DNA from: Cristatella mucedo
Taxonomy: Eukaryota; Bryozoa; Phylactolaemata; Cristatellidae
Assembly (NCBI GenBank): GCA_009760855.2
Contig: WPIO01000089.1
Location: forward strand, 1,506,001 to 1,570,000
Direction: 5' to 3'
Length of the DNA stretch: 64,000 nucleotides
Part shown: positions 1 to 11,029 of the stretch, one piece after another
Position numbering within the stretch: the stretch's first letter is position 1
Layout of the letters: every line of letters starts with the position of its first letter
The notes under the pieces: generated by a model
Database searches by the model: none
What the model was told of the DNA's origin: nothing
Seen by the model: the letters and a program-made list of their open reading frames with translations, nothing else
Position numbers and translations under genes: made by a program

Positions 1-158
1 TAGTTTTTTCACTCCGCTGTCCATCACTGACGTCTCATTTACATATAGCACTTGGTGTGATATTTATTATACTATACGACGGTACGGCAATGATGTGTCA
101 AAAAAGGGTGGAGGGAGAGATGATTTTGCGAATGTGCATATTTAGCTGCAGCATTGTT

Positions 159-553
159 AATAATAATAATAATAATAATATTGCACTTGATAAAGCGCCC
201 TCAGAGAACTTAATCTCTGTCTAGGCGCTTTACATTTGCTGCAAAGTGATACGCAATAGAATAGTAAGTAAAATCATGCTTGAAAAACAAACAAAATGAA
301 TAACATGGTTAGGGGTTACATGCACTGGGTCAGCATGCAAATGTGGTTAGTGGCAGCATGCACAGTGTCAGCACGCATAAGCACATCGAGGACGAATCAC
401 AAGGACCCACTAAATGCTGTCCTAAATAGGTGTGTTTTTAAGTTTCTTTTAAATGTGGTCAGGTCAGGGGATGTTCTGACACAGGTCGGGAGGGAGTTCC
501 AGGCTGTGGGAGCATACGAGCTAAATGCACGGTCTCCAAAGGATTTAAGGTTT
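159..553 (-). mobile_element. LINE-A copy 1, 5'-truncated 3' end
   Basis: On the minus strand this is the last 0.4 kb of the LINE-A family. It ends in an ATT-type tail (seen as AAT repeats at about 160-181) next to the conserved hairpin with arms TAAAGCGCC and GGCGCTTTA. The segment matches 22495-22883 almost base for base, and similarity stops abruptly at about 553 (after AGGTTTGT). That is the usual outcome of incomplete target-primed reverse transcription. It still encodes the last residues of the reverse-transcriptase ORF (the WNSLPT region) in reverse. No function is expected. No clear target-site duplication was found by eye. Confidence 0.9.
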
Positions 554-1124
554 GTTGAAACTGAACATTTAAAAGCTAGAGCTTCACATCACTATGAACT
601 TAAAAAGGTTCTTCAAAGGGTTGTTAGGGTATTCGTGCAGCTTTTTCTAAAACTTAGCTGTCTACCAAAATGACTAATCTGACGGACTAATCTTCCGTCG
701 TTTCTGCTTGGACCTGCTGAGTTAGAGCATTGGAAACCTATTCGAGTTAGCGTTAGTGGCCGAAGGTCGCGCTGTGCTTAACTTTTTCGACGGACATTGA
801 TACATATAACCTGCCCGTGATTCTTCGTGGGGGGGGGGGCTTGCTATGTAGTTAATAGATACTCGCCGCCTATCAGTCAGGGGGCGTGCTCACAAGCTAT
901 ACCAGCGGACACTCAGGCCCGTTTCAACTTATAGTTGGAGCTTTCCCTGACTTTCCACCGGTGCGAGTTCTTAATCATAATAAGACATGTGTCTAGCACC
1001 CTAAGAGAACTAAATATCCGTACGGAAACATCAAATTCTTGAATGAACAAACCACAAAAAAAGTTTAATTCAATAGACCGGTTCTGTTAGCTTCTTTTAA
1101 ATGTCGTCAAATTAGGCCATGTCC
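554..1124. other. intergenic, nothing recognised
   Basis: No coding exon, RNA gene or repeat could be recognised. A G-homopolymer of about ten bases lies at 829-838. Confidence 0.5.
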
Positions 1125-2497
1125 TTTCATCACTTGTAGTAAGTTTCACCATTGATCACGATGTTCTGCTTGAACAATTGAGAACAACGATCGGTCTGGC
1201 CGACGAAGCACTGGCGTGGTTTAAATCGTGCTTGTCTGATTGTGTTCAATCCGTGTCGTGTGGAGGTCAGGTCTCACACATGAGAAGGGTCACCTGTTGA
1301 GTCCCTCAAGGGTCTGTACTCGGTTACTTGCTGTTCTCCATTTATACTCAACCTCTGGGAAAAGTGATTAAGGTCCATTGAATCGGGTATCACTTTTATG
1401 CTGACGATACTCAGCTGTATTTGTCACTCAAACCGTCGGAATCTGCTGCAGCAACTGAAAAATTGAATGCTTGCCTTGCCGATATTCGATCCTGAATGTC
1501 GGAATTAAATGACAATAAAACCGAACTACTGCTCATAGGACACCCTAAGCGTGTGGCTGGATTAAAAAAGCTTTGCTCTTCTAATAGGTAATGCTGTTGT
1601 GCGACCATCACCACGTGCTCAAAATTTTGGTATCGTTTTCGACAACTGCATCCATTTTAAAAGCTTCATTCAGAAGACTGCTTCTGCAGCTAGCCATCAC
1701 GTCCGATCCCTATCCAAGATTAGGAGCTGTCTTCCAAAGTGGCTAGCAAAAAATTTAACTAGCTCCTTAGTTCTGTCTTGGCTAGATTCTTGCAATTCCC
1801 TATTGGCTGGGCTACCATAAAAAGCGATTAGGTCACTGCAGCTGACTATGAATATGGCTGCAAGGCTAGTCTTCAAGTCCCAGAAGTTTGAACACGTGTC
1901 TCCTTTGCTAAAAGAGCCAAGATCGATGCCGGTTGACCAACGGATTCAGAGCAAGGTTCTTACGCTGACCCTCAAGGCCCGCCACGGATTGGCTCCTTCA
2001 TACCTAGCTGAACTGGTGCATCAGTTTCAGCCTATTCGCGCCCTCAGGTCCTGTGTGTACAATAAATTAGCTCTCCCGTTCCCCCGCTTAAAGAGCGTTG
2101 GCGACATAAGCTTTAGCTCTGTAGGTCCTAGACTGTGGAACTCGCTTCCACAATTCTTACGCAACGACAAATAATCTTCTGCTGCCGACTATGGCTCATC
2201 CCTTTCAGCGGTTTTGAGCTGCTACTTTCATGCTACTGACTACCTCAACTGCTCTCCTGACTCTGCTATGCTTCCCACTTTCTTTTTGTTGCGTGAGACG
2301 AAGTCTGTTGGCTACTGAATGCGTACCGAAAGCCGCTTAGGCTGTGAGTGCGCTATACAAAATTCTCCTGCGTAACACCCACATGGTCTTTATGACTTTG
2401 TGGAGTTACAGATGGAAATACATGACATGACATGACATGACATGACATGACATGACATGACATGACATGACATGACATGACATGACATGACATGACA
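1125..2497 (+). mobile_element. LINE-B copy 1, decayed reverse-transcriptase part and 3' end
   Basis: Read in three frames, the plus strand gives reverse-transcriptase pieces: an IDHDVLLEQL-like start, VPQGSVLG, then [14 protein letters not shown] at about 1398-1438, the catalytic YADD box of non-LTR elements. A LNDNKTELLLIG block follows. The C-terminal part at 1848-2174 (SYLAEL, then PRLWNSLPQFLR) is the typical end of L2/CR1-type ORF2 proteins. Several stops and frameshifts make it dead. The 3' end after GGAGTTACAGATGG runs into a CATGA pentanucleotide array. It is a separate family from LINE-A: the C-terminal residues and the 3' UTR differ. Confidence 0.85.
2421..2497. repeat. (CATGA)n pentanucleotide array
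   Basis: About 15 uninterrupted copies of CATGA directly follow the 3' end of LINE-B copy 1, so this is probably the expanded tail of the element. Other LINE-B copies in the window end differently. Confidence 0.97.
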
Positions 2498-4260
2498 TTC
2501 CTAGGATATTGTGTGCCCCGAGACGAACGACACAGATGGTGCCCCCTCCCAGTATTAGGCGACTATTTTGGCGCGCTCTGATCCAGCGCCTTCTGATAAA
2601 ACATCCAGTGGCATATACCCCCTACGGTACGCCTGTTGCCTGGCAGCCTGAGGAACCTCTAAGCAAAATTGACTAAGATTTGAGCCTTGTTAAAGTCACA
2701 GAATGTGTACTTGAGTCAGAAAAGCTGGTGACATTATGCGAAGCCTGGTGATCCCTAAAACGAGGTGGGCGAGAGCATCGAGTTGACTTCCGAAGCAATA
2801 AATGTTTCCTAGACTAGACTGCGTTTTTATTTTTTCCAGGACATTTACTGACTATCAGTAATGCATCCATGTCTAGAGCAGACCATAGCGACTAAGGAGC
2901 TACCCTCAGCCACTTGCATCGCCAAAATGGTCACACGAGTCTCATTGTCGGTCCTAAACCATGTAGACATTTCAAATAATTTATTCATGATTTGTTTATC
3001 TTGAGTATTAAAGAACAGCGTAAATCCTAGTTTTAGGATGATTTTTACAGCTATGAAAAAGCGTTGTATTATTCTTTTAACTCAAAGTTTACTTCAGAAA
3101 GATGATTAGACAGGGTAATAAAGTTATGTCTTGAATCGATTGTTCGGCATTGATTGGACTGTATTGAACTGATTTCTTGTTTTTCCATACAATATATTCT
3201 GTGACTGCATTTATTGCGTGCATTGAAGGCTGCTTGGAAGATTCGTAAGCCGCGAGCTGAGGCCCAAGGTTTTACCATCACTGCACAAAGTCAGTTCTGT
3301 TGTGACTGCAAAATGAGCTCCCCAGAAATGCTGACTTGGGTAGAGTCACTAGTCACCAACTCTACTTGAACTTGCATCGGCAAACGCCGACTGCAAACTG
3401 CAGTATTGTAGGTGCCATCTCACTGGTTGTTTTCAGATCACGACGGTCAGCGATCGAAGATCATAAAGGCATCCCTTAATTTTGTTCTTAATTTGGGGTC
3501 TATATACTCACTGGCTGAGCCAGAGGGGCAGAAGGCATCTGTCTTTCCTTTAGCGGGAAAGTGACTTGGGCCCCCCTTTTAATCCTACTCGCCGCTCGCC
3601 CATCCGTCACTCAACGTGAAGTTATATCCTACTTCTATTCAGTGAGCAACCGTCAAGTTCGTGTAGAATAAACGTTATGATTGTGCACTATGCTACTTCA
3701 TTACTTGTGAGTCTTGCGGCCTACATGACAATATTTCAATTGTTCCCCTGCAAGAAAATCCAAGCACTGCCTCTGTGCGGACATAAAGCGGCCTGCTAGA
3801 GAGATCAATTTCTAGAGCTAGCAAGCCAGCCGTTAGCTGAACAGACCTTATGCTGCTTGTATATACTTCAATTGCAGATCTAACGAAACACGGATTGTCA
3901 TTTTGTAAGCTTTTTTCAACCAAATAATAAATTGAGACTATGAAAAAGGATTTGAATAATATTAACTAGTTGTAACTCTTGTTTACGGGGCTCTTTAAGC
4001 TCTACTCACCCATCTACATTCAGCTCTACTTTAAGACATAATATACGGGGCTCTTTTAGCTCTACTTTCAGCTACTTGTCATAGCATAAATTAAAATAAG
4101 ACTGCCACTGTGAATTTGATCGTCACCAATAGCAAAATCTTGTATTGGCTTCTACAAATTACTACCTGCAAACCTTTTTCTGTTCAAAACAAGACATAAA
4201 CAATAAGAAACTAAAGCTAAACTTTTCTGACTGATGAAAGTGCAAATGCCACAGTACACC
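2498..4260. other. intergenic, nothing firm
   Basis: No exon can be defended. At 3970-4080 a short unit (ACGGGGCTCTTT..AGCTCTACT) occurs twice. An AATAAA at about 3667-3672 follows a C-rich stretch and could be an old LTR end, but no partner copy is visible. Confidence 0.4.
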
Positions 4261-4261
4261 A

Positions 4262-4725
4262 TATTTTACTAACTTTGACTGGGTTCCGATCAAACAGAGC
4301 ATTAAAAATCAAGGCTCTGTTACTCACTTTTGTGCGCCAAGAGTTCTTGTGCGCCGACTAACCTATCTGAAAGACGTACTCTCCATTCAAGTATCCCCCA
4401 ACTCATCTGCCTTTGGTCGATTGGCTGTTTACCTAACAGACTTCAAGCCTGTGGAGACCCTGCTTTAAGTTCATATGATCTCAAATGCTATAGCCTACAA
4501 TCAAATAACATCTCAAGATCCTTTGAACTGACTGCAGGTAAACCAAAAACAAAAAAAAACTGTTTATTGTAAGCAGCATTTGCTGACTCTGCCTTCTTTG
4601 ATATCCTTATGACAGCTTAAATTGTGTGTTATAAAGAATCGTTTTAACATAATTCCTTTCCATTATATATGAACTGCCTGTACAATATTTAATTCTCTTT
4701 GGATGCTATACAAATTTAGCAGTAT
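4262..4725 (+). mobile_element. possible third LINE family, heavily decayed 3' end
   Basis: The plus strand reads as WVPIKQSIK followed, after a frameshift, by ALLLTFVRQE. This recalls the W(L/V)P(I/V)(K/E)QRI..K.L.LT block near the end of L2/CR1 reverse transcriptases. The sequence then ends in GGATGCTATACAAA before an AT-rich tail. There is no close second copy in the window, so the assignment rests on one motif. Confidence 0.3.
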
Positions 4726-5297
4726 TATTTTTCGTAGCTTTTGCACAATTCAAATCTCAGAAAATGCCATCTTCGATTTGGAACAAGTCGTGCCTTAGTG
4801 ACCGCTGACCAAACTGGTGAGCCCAGATACAGGTTCACTAAAGGGCATAGCAATAGTTCTTACTTGCGACAGATAATGCTTAAATGATAAAATATTTTTA
4901 ATACATTTTTCAATAATATTTCAATAATTATCAAATGAAGATGAATTTAATTGTTTGCCACTGAAGTAACACTGCTTTAATGAAAATATGTTCCAATTGC
5001 TTTTTGGTAATGATGATTAGTATGCAATGGGAATCCCTGTTTGCATGTGCAGTTAAACACAATCTTGGTTGTTCTTCATTTATTGCTGATTTAGGGCTAC
5101 ATACGGATAGACATGTCAAACTATTTCCTTTGAGAGATATACAACCACGCAGAGGAATGACTTTTACATGCGTTACATACTGACATGTAAAAGTTGAGGT
5201 GAACTAAAATCTCCGCATTGTAGGCGGTATTGTTTGGTTCCAAGTTGTATTGTAGAATGAAATATCGATCTCTTCGTGACTGCCAGTTACTACTTTC

Positions 5298-5466
5298 CCT
5301 GGGTGTTAACCCAGGGTTAATGTGCTTGCACTTCACGACCCAGGTCATTGGTTAGATTCCTGCCAGCAGGCAATCCTTTATTTTCCACTGCAAGTGGGGC
5401 GCTAGCCCCTATGGCTCTACAGCCCCTATCTAAATAAGGCTGTTTCATCAGCTAAGCTTTAATTAC
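5298..5466 (+). mobile_element. SINE-1 copy (tRNA-derived)
   Basis: It shares the SINE-1 body: a tRNA T-arm-like segment (CGACCCAGGTCATTGGTTAG), GGCAATCCTTTATTTTCCA, a CTGCAAG segment, and the terminal GGCTGTTTCATCAGCTAAG. The same order is seen at 59769-59938. The head contains a short palindrome (GGGTTAACCC-like) where box A would be. It is probably inactive. Confidence 0.7.
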
Positions 5467-5469
5467 TTG

Positions 5470-8115
5470 TACTTCACTTCATGAATTTTTTATATACACT
5501 TCGCACCCTGAGTGGTGTTCCATTCATCAAGCCTTATATCAGTCAGGATTGTATAATAACATGATGGAAGCGAGAATTTAATAGAAAGTTAATAGCAACA
5601 ATAATTTCCCTTAAAACTAAGGGATTAATGCTAAGGTACTGACTAATGTCAATCTCAATAAGACGAAAACATTTCTAATTTAGATGCAATCAGTGTATGC
5701 TCTTTGGCGTTAAGACGAGTTTCTCCAAGCTTCAAGAATTTCATCGCTTGCGCTTGCAATTTTATCTTCGAAGTTATTTTAACAAAGTCTCTGTTATCGA
5801 ACGTGTCTCTACAAATTGTTTGTTCATCGTCTGCTATTTCTCAAGCAGTTCGATGAGATTCTGACCTATATTTGGACTCATCGGTGCTCTACACATCTTT
5901 TGGAAGTCCTGGGACAAGGTTTCTGAATACGCTTGGTCCGGCTCGCATCGAGTTGATCGTGATTCTTTTCTCTCAAAGATTTTTTAAAGTGTTGATTTTT
6001 GAATACATACTGTATCTCTAAAATGTCTGCAACTGATCAAGCCACGCTGCGTTTTGCTTAGCAGCGTTACTCTCGGCACGTTAGCCAACCCCACCCGGCT
6101 GCAGTGTCTGCTAGCCTGCCTGCTTTCCTGCGGTGGCAGGCCAGCAATGCTGGCCGCCCTGGTGTGCATTGCCAGGCTATCGTGCGTGCAGCGAAGAGGG
6201 AGACTGGGCGTACCTCGGTCTATATACAGCCTGCTGGTGCTAACCGCTGCCGCCACCGCTGCAGCTGCTGCTTCTGATGCATTTAGGCTGAGTGTGTTTG
6301 GTCTTGATTTCAAAAGAAGTGTAGTGCACCGCGGCTGACAAGGTGGCACTGCTTATGTGGCTGCATAGCAGCTTTAGTGGTTTGTTCCATTCGATTGGTT
6401 AGCCTGACCGGTGCATTTCTGCAACTGCATCAGACCTCGGGAGATCATCTTTGAACGGTGCTGGTGGCTCAGGGAAAGTTTTCTCTAAGTGTGAACTCTT
6501 TCCCGCCGAGTTGCTAGACATGTTTCGTGATTTCTTCAAAATATCTTTCAACGATGTGAAATGAAATGAAATTTTATTACATTGATTATTCATTGACAAT
6601 CACAAAAGAGAGGCAGTTAACAATAAAATTGGAGCAAATAGATCAATATTCGAGCTGGATGCAGAGGCTTCGATAGCTGCGAGTTTTTCGACAAATCCAC
6701 TCTGAACTGTTCGACCTCATTTCAATAGATCTGATGACCATTATCTCGGTGAAATTCCAAAATAGAGCCGTGCTCTGGCTGCGCTTGTGACTCTTGTTTG
6801 ATTAGTCTAAATAAGTCTTATCGGTATCCCCTAAACTGCATGGCTTGACACAGCGCAATCTCAGCTTGCTTGCCGTGATTTATTATAAATTTGAGATCAA
6901 ATAAAACCTGTTGCTAAAGTATTTAGCTTTCGAATGAGCCTATTTAATGTCCTTCTCCTGTGCTTATGGATCGAGTCGACAAAGGCAATCTATTTACGCT
7001 CCGTTAGTCCGGAATCAACATATTAGTTTCCTGACGAAGCAAATATGGAATTGATAACCAGTTAAGCTTTCTTTTCAGAGAAGTTTTCACTGAATCGAAA
7101 ATTATCTTCCACCATTATTTAATGGAACAACTAAAAAATCCACATCAATCCTTCGAGAGGCTGAAAGCTTATATAAACCAATGTTAAATGCACTAATAAA
7201 TGCAAGCTGAACTTCAAAGATCCATCACTAAGGCTCACTGATTCTAAATTACCGCCAACAAATTGTCGGGATATCACTATGGCTTCGGGTGTATCTTAGT
7301 TTATCACATCAACGGTTAGAATAGCTTAAAATTTTCGAGAACCAAGAGCATAGAGAAGCATTGAAGCATCAGCAGGTGAAAGCGATTGTTCAATTTTTTC
7401 GCTGATCAAATATATTTGAGAAACTACCTACTCTCATACCCATTGATTTATTCTTCAATTGATTAAATTTTGGTCGTAAACGTAATCACGAGACCTTTTA
7501 GGTTGCGAATACTATTTCTAACTTTCACTCAAATAATTAAATTGAAATATATCAGTTACACTTTTCTTGTGCGCGTGAGCGCATAATGCAGCAGTTTCTT
7601 TTCAGCCTTCGCAGCAATGCACTAAGCGTTCTCCAGGTGTACGAAAAGCCAGTAGAATAATGAAAATGTATAACTTCCTTATTGACTTTTTAACATTCTG
7701 CACAAAATTGTAGGTGCACTCACACATCTACAGCACAAAAACTGGTCCATTCATCCTCAGCATCGACTACATCCGTTCCGTTCGTCTACAGTGTTGTGGA
7801 ATACCACTTCACCGCAGTCGTGCTGTTTGTAAGTGCAATTGAAGATGTATTTAGTGCCTTCCTTGACTGACATGATATTGCATTGGTATGACCGTCATAA
7901 AATTCGGTGAGAAACTTGCTGTAATGCTCAAGCAATACATTAGCATTAGCGATTGGGCTTCAACTTGAGCTTCAAGACCTGCTCTTTTTCAATGCAAAAT
8001 TAATTTCACGGGATTTTTCTTGTTGAAAAAGATATTTTATAGTATTTTCTGACACTCAAAGTATAAAAACAAGTTTTCTCGTGCGATTGACCGAGCTAAG
8101 ATGGCGCCATTTGTT
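5470..8115. other. AT-rich intergenic stretch
   Basis: Mostly AT-rich with no defensible exon. A small GC-rich island at 6060-6340 has overlapping open frames on both strands. Both lack recognisable domains and are probably chance. Confidence 0.4.
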
Positions 8116-8171
8116 TGTTGAGCTAGCTCACTTCCTGCAATGGGCGCAGTGCCCATCGCAGGTTTTTTCAA

Positions 8172-8203
8172 AAAAGGTTAGCTGACTTATTTGACAGCCA
8201 TAT

Positions 8204-8267
<64 letters not shown>

Positions 8268-8405
8268 GGTAACACAGCTTTCACGGCTATCACAACCGCT
8301 TGCAATTTACAATAAAGGATTGCACACGCAAGTTCTCGAACCCACGACCCGAAATCGTGAAGATCGAGCACCTTATTTCCTGGGCTAAGACTCCGGAGCA
8401 AGAAG
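8172..8405 (-). mobile_element. SINE-1 copy with expanded internal microsatellite
   Basis: The reverse complement shows GGTTCGAGAAC (a B-box-like T-arm), a CTTTATTGTAAATTGCAAGC segment, GTGATAGCC, and the terminal GTCAGCTAAC. Just inside the tail the ordinary GGCTATCAC...TATACACA segment has grown into (CA)n(TA)n at 8204-8266. It sits inside the left arm of the foldback element and is therefore younger than that element. Confidence 0.75.
8204..8266. repeat. (CA)n(TA)n microsatellite
   Basis: About 11 CA units followed by about 20 TA units, lying within the SINE-1 tail region. Confidence 0.98.
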
Positions 8406-8464
8406 CAGAGTCACCAGCGTCTATTTATGTTAACGTTATTTATATAAACACATTTTAACGTATC

Positions 8465-8640
8465 TTTTAGCTTAGGGCTTAGGATTTTTTGTGCAGTGCT
8501 TAAGGGTCATGAGTTTTTATGTTAACGATTTTGGGTCTAGTGGTTAGATATTGTAGTTGTGTGGCTTTGAGGTTTTGAGTTTAGGTTTTAGGGTTATGTT
8601 CTATGTTTTAGCGTTTTCTGTGAAGGTTTTAGGGCGAAAA
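8465..8640. repeat. G/T-rich, telomere-like degenerate block
   Basis: The plus strand is strongly G/T-skewed with scattered TTAGGG, TTTAGGG and GCTTAGG words (for example at 8589-8603). It fills the loop between the foldback arms. It is not a regular telomere array. Confidence 0.5.
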
Positions 8641-9399
8641 TCCAAGCAGGAAAGATAACCATAAATGTGTTTGCTTACTGTAAACATAAACAGACTCTGG
8701 CGATTATGTTTCGTAGCCTTCTATGGGCAAATTGCCCATAGAAGAAACTGAGCTAGCTCTATACACAAAAGACGTCGTATTAGCTGACGGACAAGCTTAT
8801 CGCTCAAATTTTCTAGCACCGTGAATTTTAAATGATAGCCTGTTTTTGCTAATCGGACGTTTCTGACTTCCGACTGCAATGCCATTGTGTAATTCACCTG
8901 CGGCAATAATAGTAATGCATGTCTATAAGACCCTAGTCCCGGTCACGGCACTAGTTTAGGATAGTAAAGGTGATACATTAGCTGGTTGGTGATTACAGAA
9001 CATATAGCTGCAGAGATTGCCGCTACTGCCGCTGTAGCGATTGTATTAAGCTACTGCCCTGCAACGATTGCAAGCCGATTCATTCACACCCTTTTGACTG
9101 CGCATGTCAGCCGATTGAGTTAACTGACTCTGCAAAGGCAGCACGTGATGAGCTGATTGCAAAGTCTCAGCCGGCGGCTTTTTTTTCACGCCGCCGTACT
9201 CGTTCAACTCGATTGTTCTTCGCTGTTCAAGCCAAAACGCCGAGCCAGAATAGAACTAGTGGAACTAGTGGCCATGTCAAGTCAGCTATTATTCACAGAA
9301 AGGGCGTAGGCTATACTTAGAAAACAAAAATTGGCAAAGAAAGACACCAAGTTTTTGAGACCGTTCGCGCTATTTCTTTCCATTCCAGCTGAACAGCTT

Positions 9400-10780
9400 C
9401 GATTACGATCGGCTCGTCCTCCATCTTGGAAGTGCTATCCGGATGCGCCTGACCGGAGGCAGGCTTATCGTCTACGTGCACGCGGCAGGGGAGACGCAGC
9501 CTCGAACGATGGGGAGACAGCTCGCGGCAGGAGGCTGCTTGCTGAGGCCCGCCCCTAGTCAGTCAGCTTGCAGAAAACGTCCATGCTGGGCATCCTCGCG
9601 GGCACGATTAGCAGCGTGCACAGGAAGACGAAGAGCGAGAGTGTAGCGTGCAGCGTCACTACGACGAACTCGCCGCCAAATCGATTGGCGACTGAAACAG
9701 ACAACGAGAGAAGGGCGTGCGGGTAATGCGGGACGCTTACCTGCGGGCTTCGGTTGGGGAAAGTGGGGCGCCAGATGTCGCCGCCGCGAATGCCGTGCGC
9801 TCTCCGTCGGCGCACGCGGCGGCGCAGAGCGCACGCGCTCGAGCGCAGACCTATTTCGCGCTCCGACGGAGAATTATTCTGCGCCCAAATAGAGAATTTC
9901 TCCCGCGCCAATCTAGCCCAAGAGGCGTAAGTCGCAGGCCGAGAGCTTCGACTTACGCAGTTCGAAATGCCAGTTACTGTAGTACTTGACCTTGCCCCAA
10001 GCCGTCTGGGGAATGAGCTTCTTTTCGCATTTCTCTGGAAAAAATGGGCGCACGGGGGCCAGGTCGGCGGCTCGCTGCGGTGGCACGCTAGTCACGTCGC
10101 TGGGCTTACGTCTGCAGGCTCCGCCCTCCGCTCTTCGCTTACCGGGGTCTCGCGAGGACAGCAGGCTCCACAGTCTGCAACACGCGTATTCAACTTTGGT
10201 CCTTGCGGCGTACCTAGAAAGAAACTCTGTCCGCTGTCGACCGAGCGGGTTAACGGCCGGCCTGTGCACCGCGCGCAGGAATCTCGCGAAGCGAGGCAGC
10301 CGAGCGGGTAGGTGAGCTCAGCAGCCAGAGCGAGGCTATCGCAAGGCTTCGACCGCCAAGTCGCTCGCCGCTTGCCGCTTGCTGAAGCGAGCTTCAGCCA
10401 ATGAGAGCTTCAGAAGTCGCTGCGTTTCGCGCGCTCCCATCTTACAGCCAGCCGTCATCATCCTCCGCCAAAGTCGGAGACGTGGACGCAACGAGGAGGA
10501 GGAGGAGGAGGAGGAAGCACACTCCTGTCGGAAGCAACGCTCGCAACATGGCGTTTGGCGGGCGCAGTGCGTCGAGAGCCGCGCCGCTGCGCGCTCCGAG
10601 CGATGGCGACGAGTTGCCGTCCGCGTCCGCCATTCCGTAATTCAAGCTCGGCTCGTACGTGCAGACGCGCCTTTCGCCGGCTGCAGCTCATGCGTGGGCA
10701 ACGTGCGAAATGCTGGCCCCGCTTAGTATTAGCTGATTTAGCATCTTCGTTTGTTCTAAGCAGCCTCGTTGGCAAAGCGG
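9400..10780. promoter_or_regulatory. CpG-rich block over candidate gene
   Basis: GC content and CpG density are visibly higher than in the flanks (GCGC and CGCG words throughout). In animal genomes such blocks often mark promoters. Here it coincides with the proposed minus-strand signal-peptide gene. Confidence 0.5.
9555..10549 (-). CDS. candidate small secreted/membrane protein, five coding exons, unidentified
   Basis: Proposed exons on the minus strand: 10549-10446, 10213-10143, 10034-9957, about 9860-9741, and 9691-9555 (stop TAG). Exon 1 starts with MLRALLPTG and a leucine-rich hydrophobic core ending near STSPTLA, a textbook signal peptide, then EDDDGW. Donors are GTAAGA, GTAAGC, GTAAGT and GTAAGC. 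Acceptors follow pyrimidine runs (TTTCTTTCTAG, TTTTTTCCAG, TGTCTGTTTCAG); the acceptor of exon 4 is the weakest. Phases match at every junction and no stop interrupts, giving about 169 residues. Exon 3 reads KCEKKLIPQTAWGKVKYY and so on. The last exon has a membrane segment (VVVTLHATLSLFVFLC and following), then a short tail ending CKLTD. I do not recognise the family. A signal peptide plus one C-terminal helix would suit a type I membrane or GPI-type protein. The exon 4 boundaries are uncertain. Confidence 0.4.
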
Positions 10781-10794
10781 CGATGAGAGCCTCA

Positions 10795-10925
10795 ACGGCT
10801 CTCACCGCCGCTTGAAGTTGGCAGTACAGGAATTGCCCACTGGAGGATTCGAACCGACGACCTCGATCGTGAAGAGCGAGCACATTACCTCGGGCAATCG
10901 CGGCTCGCTAATGTGCAGGCCAACT
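10795..10925 (-). mobile_element. SINE-1 copy
   Basis: The reverse complement contains GGTTCGAATCC (plus-strand positions 10844-10854), a perfect RNA polymerase III B box, preceded by a GAGGTCGTC arm and followed by GGGCAATTCCTGTACTGCCA. This is the same order as in other SINE-1 copies. It lies just upstream of the candidate gene. Confidence 0.75.
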
Positions 10926-11029
10926 TGCAAACAACAGCGCCACAGTAGAAGCAGCAGCAGCAGAGCAACGTCTAGAACCGCATTGCAAGCCGACTTTCTA
11001 ACTGCCCCAATAGCATCGCCCGGTAATTG

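Larger units (their letters stand above)
8120..8759. mobile_element. foldback (inverted-repeat) element carrying a SINE-1
   Basis: The left end (GAGCTAGCTCA at 8120) and right end (TGAGCTAGCTC, ending 8759) are inverted copies. Going inward, each arm has a small palindrome (ATGGGCGCAGTGCCCAT left, ATGGGCAAATTGCCCAT right). Further in, the left arm has CACCAGCGTCTATTTATGTT at about 8411. The right arm has the inverse of CGCCAGAGTCTGTTTATGTT at about 8684-8704, followed by a shared AAACACATTT. The two halves of the left arm are separated by a SINE-1 (8172-8405). The middle (8465-8640) is a G/T-rich block with TTAGGG-like words. No transposase is present, so it would be non-autonomous. Confidence 0.65.

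Noticed and set aside
296-673. 125-residue plus-strand frame
   Set aside because: It is the antisense reading of a LINE-A 3' end; the same shadow recurs at every LINE-A copy.
3480-3690. Solo LTR
   Set aside because: An AATAAA and C-rich lead are suggestive, but no second copy, terminal TG..CA or target duplication could be confirmed.
8465-8640. Interstitial telomere array
   Set aside because: TTAGGG-like words are scattered and irregular; the G/T skew is better described as the loop of a foldback element.
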